This document shows, one piece after another, positions 6,231 to 8,370 of a DNA stretch of 8,370 bases. Every line of letters starts with the position of its first letter. Position 1 is the first letter of the stretch. This DNA comes from Savagea sp. (lineage in GTDB: Bacteria; Bacillota; Bacilli; Bacillales_A; Planococcaceae), in contig JASLHQ010000067.1 of NCBI GenBank assembly GCA_030152265.1, positions 1 through 8,370 of the forward strand, written 5' to 3'. The translations under genes and the position numbers were made by a program. The notes under the pieces are model-generated. The model made no database searches. It worked only from the letters and a program-made list of their open reading frames with translations, and was not told the origin of the DNA.

Positions 6231-6557
6231 ATGACAACACGAAAAAACAGACGTTGGACGGAAGAAGAGGTGCTTTTCGTTTTCGAGACACATTGTGAAA
6301 CGAAAGGTCAATGGGACGCGGAAGATGTTCACTTTTTACAACGTATGCTTGCACACTTCCGTTTACATGACGGGGCACCCGTTACGCGCAGTACACCGAG
6401 CATTCGGGCCAGACTCCGACACTTCCGCCGTTTAGAAGAAGGGGAAGAGACAGGGGTGCCTGAACTCGACCGAGAGATTTGGAACATGTACCGCACGGAT
6501 AACAAAAGACGTGAAGCCATTTGCGCCTTATACAATACACATTTATGGAAACCTTAA
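6231..6557 (+). CDS. Unrecognised 108-residue protein, possible DNA-binding domain
   Basis: I do not recognise this as a named family. The product is small, charged (rich in Arg and Glu) and soluble. Residues 8-20 read RWTEEEVLFVFET, a helix-start pattern seen in Myb/homeodomain-like and related DNA-binding domains. RSTPSIRARLRHFRRLEEG (53-71) followed by LDREIWNMY (79-87) looks like the N-terminal region of some HNH-type restriction-like endonucleases, which read roughly W-T-R-E-E ... R-S-x-x-S-V-A-x-R-L-x-N-F ... L-D-x-E-I-W. No nuclease motif is present and the protein ends cleanly at TAA. The start has an AGGAAGG site (6214-6220) 10 bases upstream; an ATG at 6221 is in another frame. It is the first gene of a likely operon with the MoxR-type ATPase, whose start is 24 bases downstream. 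The DNA-binding role is inference. Confidence 0.78.
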   Translation: MTTRKNRRWTEEEVLFVFETHCETKGQWDAEDVHFLQRMLAHFRLHDGAPVTRSTPSIRARLRHFRRLEEGEETGVPELDREIWNMYRTDNKRREAICALYNTHLWKP

Positions 6558-6581
6558 AATGAATAGTTAGGATGAAGACGT

Positions 6582-7370
6582 ATGGAAATGAAATTTGGAT
6601 ATCGCGTACAAGAAGCGAGTTTATGGGAGGATTTGCGCGCCGTTTTATATTTGAAAAAACCGCTCCTTCTCATCGGGCCAACAGGGTCAGGGAAGACAAA
6701 ACTAGCAGAAGCACTAGCGCAGTCTTTCGAACTGCCGATGAATAGCATTAACTGTTCGGTCGACTTAGATGCAGAAGCATTGCTCGGCTTTAAAACGATT
6801 GTGCAACAAGACGGCGTGAGTGTCATTGAATTTGTCGATGGACCTGTTGTCGATGCGATGAAGCACGGGCACATTTTATACATTGATGAAATTAATATGG
6901 CAAAGCCGGAGACATTGCCTATTTTGCATAGTGTTCTCGACTATCGTCGTACATTGACGAATCCATTTACAGGAGAAGTGATTGAAGCGCATCCTGATTT
7001 TAAAGTGCTCGCTGCGATTAACGAAGGATATGTCGGAACGACGCCGATGAATGAAGCGTTAAAAAACCGTTTCGTCGCCGCACGCATCGATTATTTAACG
7101 GGCGATGCATTACGTCAGTTGTTGGCAGAGAGCGTCGATCTAGAAGATGAGCGACTCGACATGATGTACAACATCGCGACAGAGCTTCAAAAGCAAGTGA
7201 AGGAAGGCTTACTCGCAGAAGAAATCGCATCGATTCGAAGTGTGCTTGATGCTTTACAACTGTCTGCTCATATGCCGATTGAACGTGCGCTCCAATATGC
7301 GATCGTCGAAAAAATAGAAGATCCGTTAGAACGTGATCTCGTTTTACAATTGATCGAAATGTGGGTGTAA
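6582..7370 (+). CDS. MoxR-type AAA+ ATPase (YojN-like)
   Basis: AAA+ ATPases of the MoxR/CbbQ/NorQ group act with a VWA-domain partner to remodel or activate other protein complexes in the cytoplasm. The 262 residues show Walker A GPTGSGKT (32-39, Lys38), Walker B ILYIDEINMAKPE (98-110, Asp102 and Glu103), sensor 1 AAINE (144-148, Asn147) and the putative arginine finger ALKNRF (Arg163), followed by a helical lid region to the C-terminus. All key residues for ATP hydrolysis are intact. It is a little shorter than typical family members, with little before the Walker A strand. The start is ATG 6582 with a modest TAGGAT site at 8 bases; ATG 6588 is an alternative. Its stop is 2 bases before the next start, so the pair is almost surely co-translated. 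As I recall, B. subtilis yojN and yojO also lie near odhAB. The target protein is unknown. Confidence 0.9.
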   Translation: MEMKFGYRVQEASLWEDLRAVLYLKKPLLLIGPTGSGKTKLAEALAQSFELPMNSINCSVDLDAEALLGFKTIVQQDGVSVIEFVDGPVVDAMKHGHILYIDEINMAKPETLPILHSVLDYRRTLTNPFTGEVIEAHPDFKVLAAINEGYVGTTPMNEALKNRFVAARIDYLTGDALRQLLAESVDLEDERLDMMYNIATELQKQVKEGLLAEEIASIRSVLDALQLSAHMPIERALQYAIVEKIEDPLERDLVLQLIEMWV

Positions 7371-7372
7371 CG

Positions 7373-8370
7373 ATGCGCCGATTTATTCAATTTAATGATG
7401 AACTCGTCGATGCGAACGAATTATTGTCTTACGATTATTTAGCGAAAGCATTGAGCGGGGCAGATGTCGATGTGACGGAGCGTCAATTGATGGAAATTCA
7501 AATTGCAGAGAAAAAAATCGCAATGTCTGTCTTTTGGCGTCACCGCGACCCTGAAGTCATTCGGGCAGGTAGACTGACCGATATTTATTTATTGACGCTC
7601 GGATTTTGGCGCGAATTTCGATTGCGAGAATGGCAAGAAGCGAATGCTAATTATGACGGCACATCGCCTAAACTGTTCGAGCAACTCATTTTATTATTGG
7701 AAGAACTCCGTTTCATGGAACGAATTGAACGAGAACGCAAAGGAACACGGAAAAAATTTCAAATTCGTCGAGATACGATGATTGAACATCATAAAAAACG
7801 TTTAACAGTCAATTTAGAACGCGGTCGTTTAGCGGATGCTATTTTTCATCAATGTGTATTGTACGGAATGGAAGGGACGTTAGCGCAAAGTCCTTTTCCG
7901 ACGAAGTATCCGATGGAACGCATCGCACGTTTAATGGAATCGGTATACAGCCTTCGCTCGACATCAGACAGTATCGACGTAGCGAGCGGCATTATGTATG
8001 CGTTACAACCTGTCTTACAACGAGACCTCGTCTATTCGTATTATGCGTTTGAACAATTTTTAAAAGAGGAAGCGTTCACTCCTTTTCATTACCATGAAGG
8101 AATGAAGGAAAGTGAGCTCGGACAAGAAGGCGAAAAAGAGACGATTGAAGAAGTGTACCGCACGTGGCATCGAGAATCAGAAGACGAAAGTGGCTTGCAT
8201 CTCCAGTACGAATTAGAACACGGTGCAAAAGGGCGCAGTCTTTCTGATGAAGCGACAGCAGGCTCTCCAGAAGCGACGATCGATCATATTCGAGAAGGTG
8301 AGTCCGATGCGTCCGCAGAACAAGTGCAAGAAGGAGAGGAGCTCGCGACGGGCTCAAGCAGCCAACAAGC
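7373..8370 (+). CDS. YojO-like partner of the MoxR ATPase (VWA domain expected downstream), N-terminal part
   Basis: The reading frame from ATG 7373 stays open to the window edge, giving 332 complete codons of a longer protein. It starts MRRFIQFNDELVDA, as I recall B. subtilis YojO does. Residues 1-240 are mixed alpha-helical with Arg/Glu-rich patches (LLEELRFMERIERERKG); about 243-332 is an acidic, probably disordered linker rich in Glu, Gly, Ser and Asp. The VWA/MIDAS domain (DxSxS) that defines these MoxR partners is not in the window, so that assignment rests on position after a MoxR gene, the N-terminal resemblance and the acidic linker common in CobT/NorD-like proteins. The two-base gap (TAAcgATG) and lack of a strong ribosome site of its own point to translational coupling with the ATPase. 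No membrane segment or signal peptide is seen. Confidence 0.8.
   Translation, partial: MRRFIQFNDELVDANELLSYDYLAKALSGADVDVTERQLMEIQIAEKKIAMSVFWRHRDPEVIRAGRLTDIYLLTLGFWREFRLREWQEANANYDGTSPKLFEQLILLLEELRFMERIERERKGTRKKFQIRRDTMIEHHKKRLTVNLERGRLADAIFHQCVLYGMEGTLAQSPFPTKYPMERIARLMESVYSLRSTSDSIDVASGIMYALQPVLQRDLVYSYYAFEQFLKEEAFTPFHYHEGMKESELGQEGEKETIEEVYRTWHRESEDESGLHLQYELEHGAKGRSLSDEATAGSPEATIDHIREGESDASAEQVQEGEELATGSSSQQ

Overview
The window looks like chromosomal core sequence of a low-to-medium G+C Gram-positive bacterium of the class Bacilli. Evidence is the strong AGGAGG-type ribosome binding sites, extended -10 promoters, a MurG of the type carried as a second copy in the Bacillus cereus group, and a Bacillus-like neighbourhood around the 2-oxoglutarate dehydrogenase genes. 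The proteins read most like Exiguobacterium or a close relative; that genus guess is from memory of the families and was not tested. No rRNA, tRNA, CRISPR array, insertion sequence or prophage signature is visible, and no gene-free stretch exceeds 300 bases.

Layout. At the left edge, on the minus strand, lies the N-terminal third or so of a MATE-family multidrug exporter (1-348). Facing away from it is murG (450-1523), the lipid II-forming glycosyltransferase. The two genes share a 101-bp gap with two overlapping, oppositely directed extended -10 promoters. A 177-bp gap with several small inverted repeats and a likely promoter precedes odhA/sucA (1701-4526). A 115-bp spacer with a strong hairpin but no U-run then leads to odhB/sucB (4642-5856), which starts with GTG. 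A textbook intrinsic terminator follows odhB. Eighteen bases after its T-run begins a 66-residue gene of a conserved Bacilli family (recalled as DUF6501), which has its own terminator. A new promoter then drives what looks like a three-gene operon: a 108-residue unrecognised protein, a MoxR-type AAA+ ATPase (YojN-like), and the N-terminal 332 residues of its partner (YojO-like, expected to carry a VWA domain beyond the window).

How the genes fit together. OdhA (E1o) and OdhB (E2o) are two of the three components of the 2-oxoglutarate dehydrogenase complex of the TCA cycle. E3 (lipoamide dehydrogenase) is not encoded here, as expected in Bacilli, where it usually sits with the pyruvate dehydrogenase genes. 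MoxR/VWA pairs act in other systems as chaperone-like machines that remodel or activate enzyme complexes. As I recall, B. subtilis also carries yojN/yojO beside odhAB and a MATE gene (yojI) in the same region, so the neighbourhood seems partly conserved. Whether the MoxR/VWA pair serves the OdhAB complex is an open inference.

The most interesting points are the small gene at 6231-6557, which resembles the DNA-binding N-terminal region of HNH-type endonucleases but has no nuclease; the MoxR/VWA pair beside odhAB; and the non-terminator hairpin between odhA and odhB. Nothing in the window clearly forms a wholly new system.
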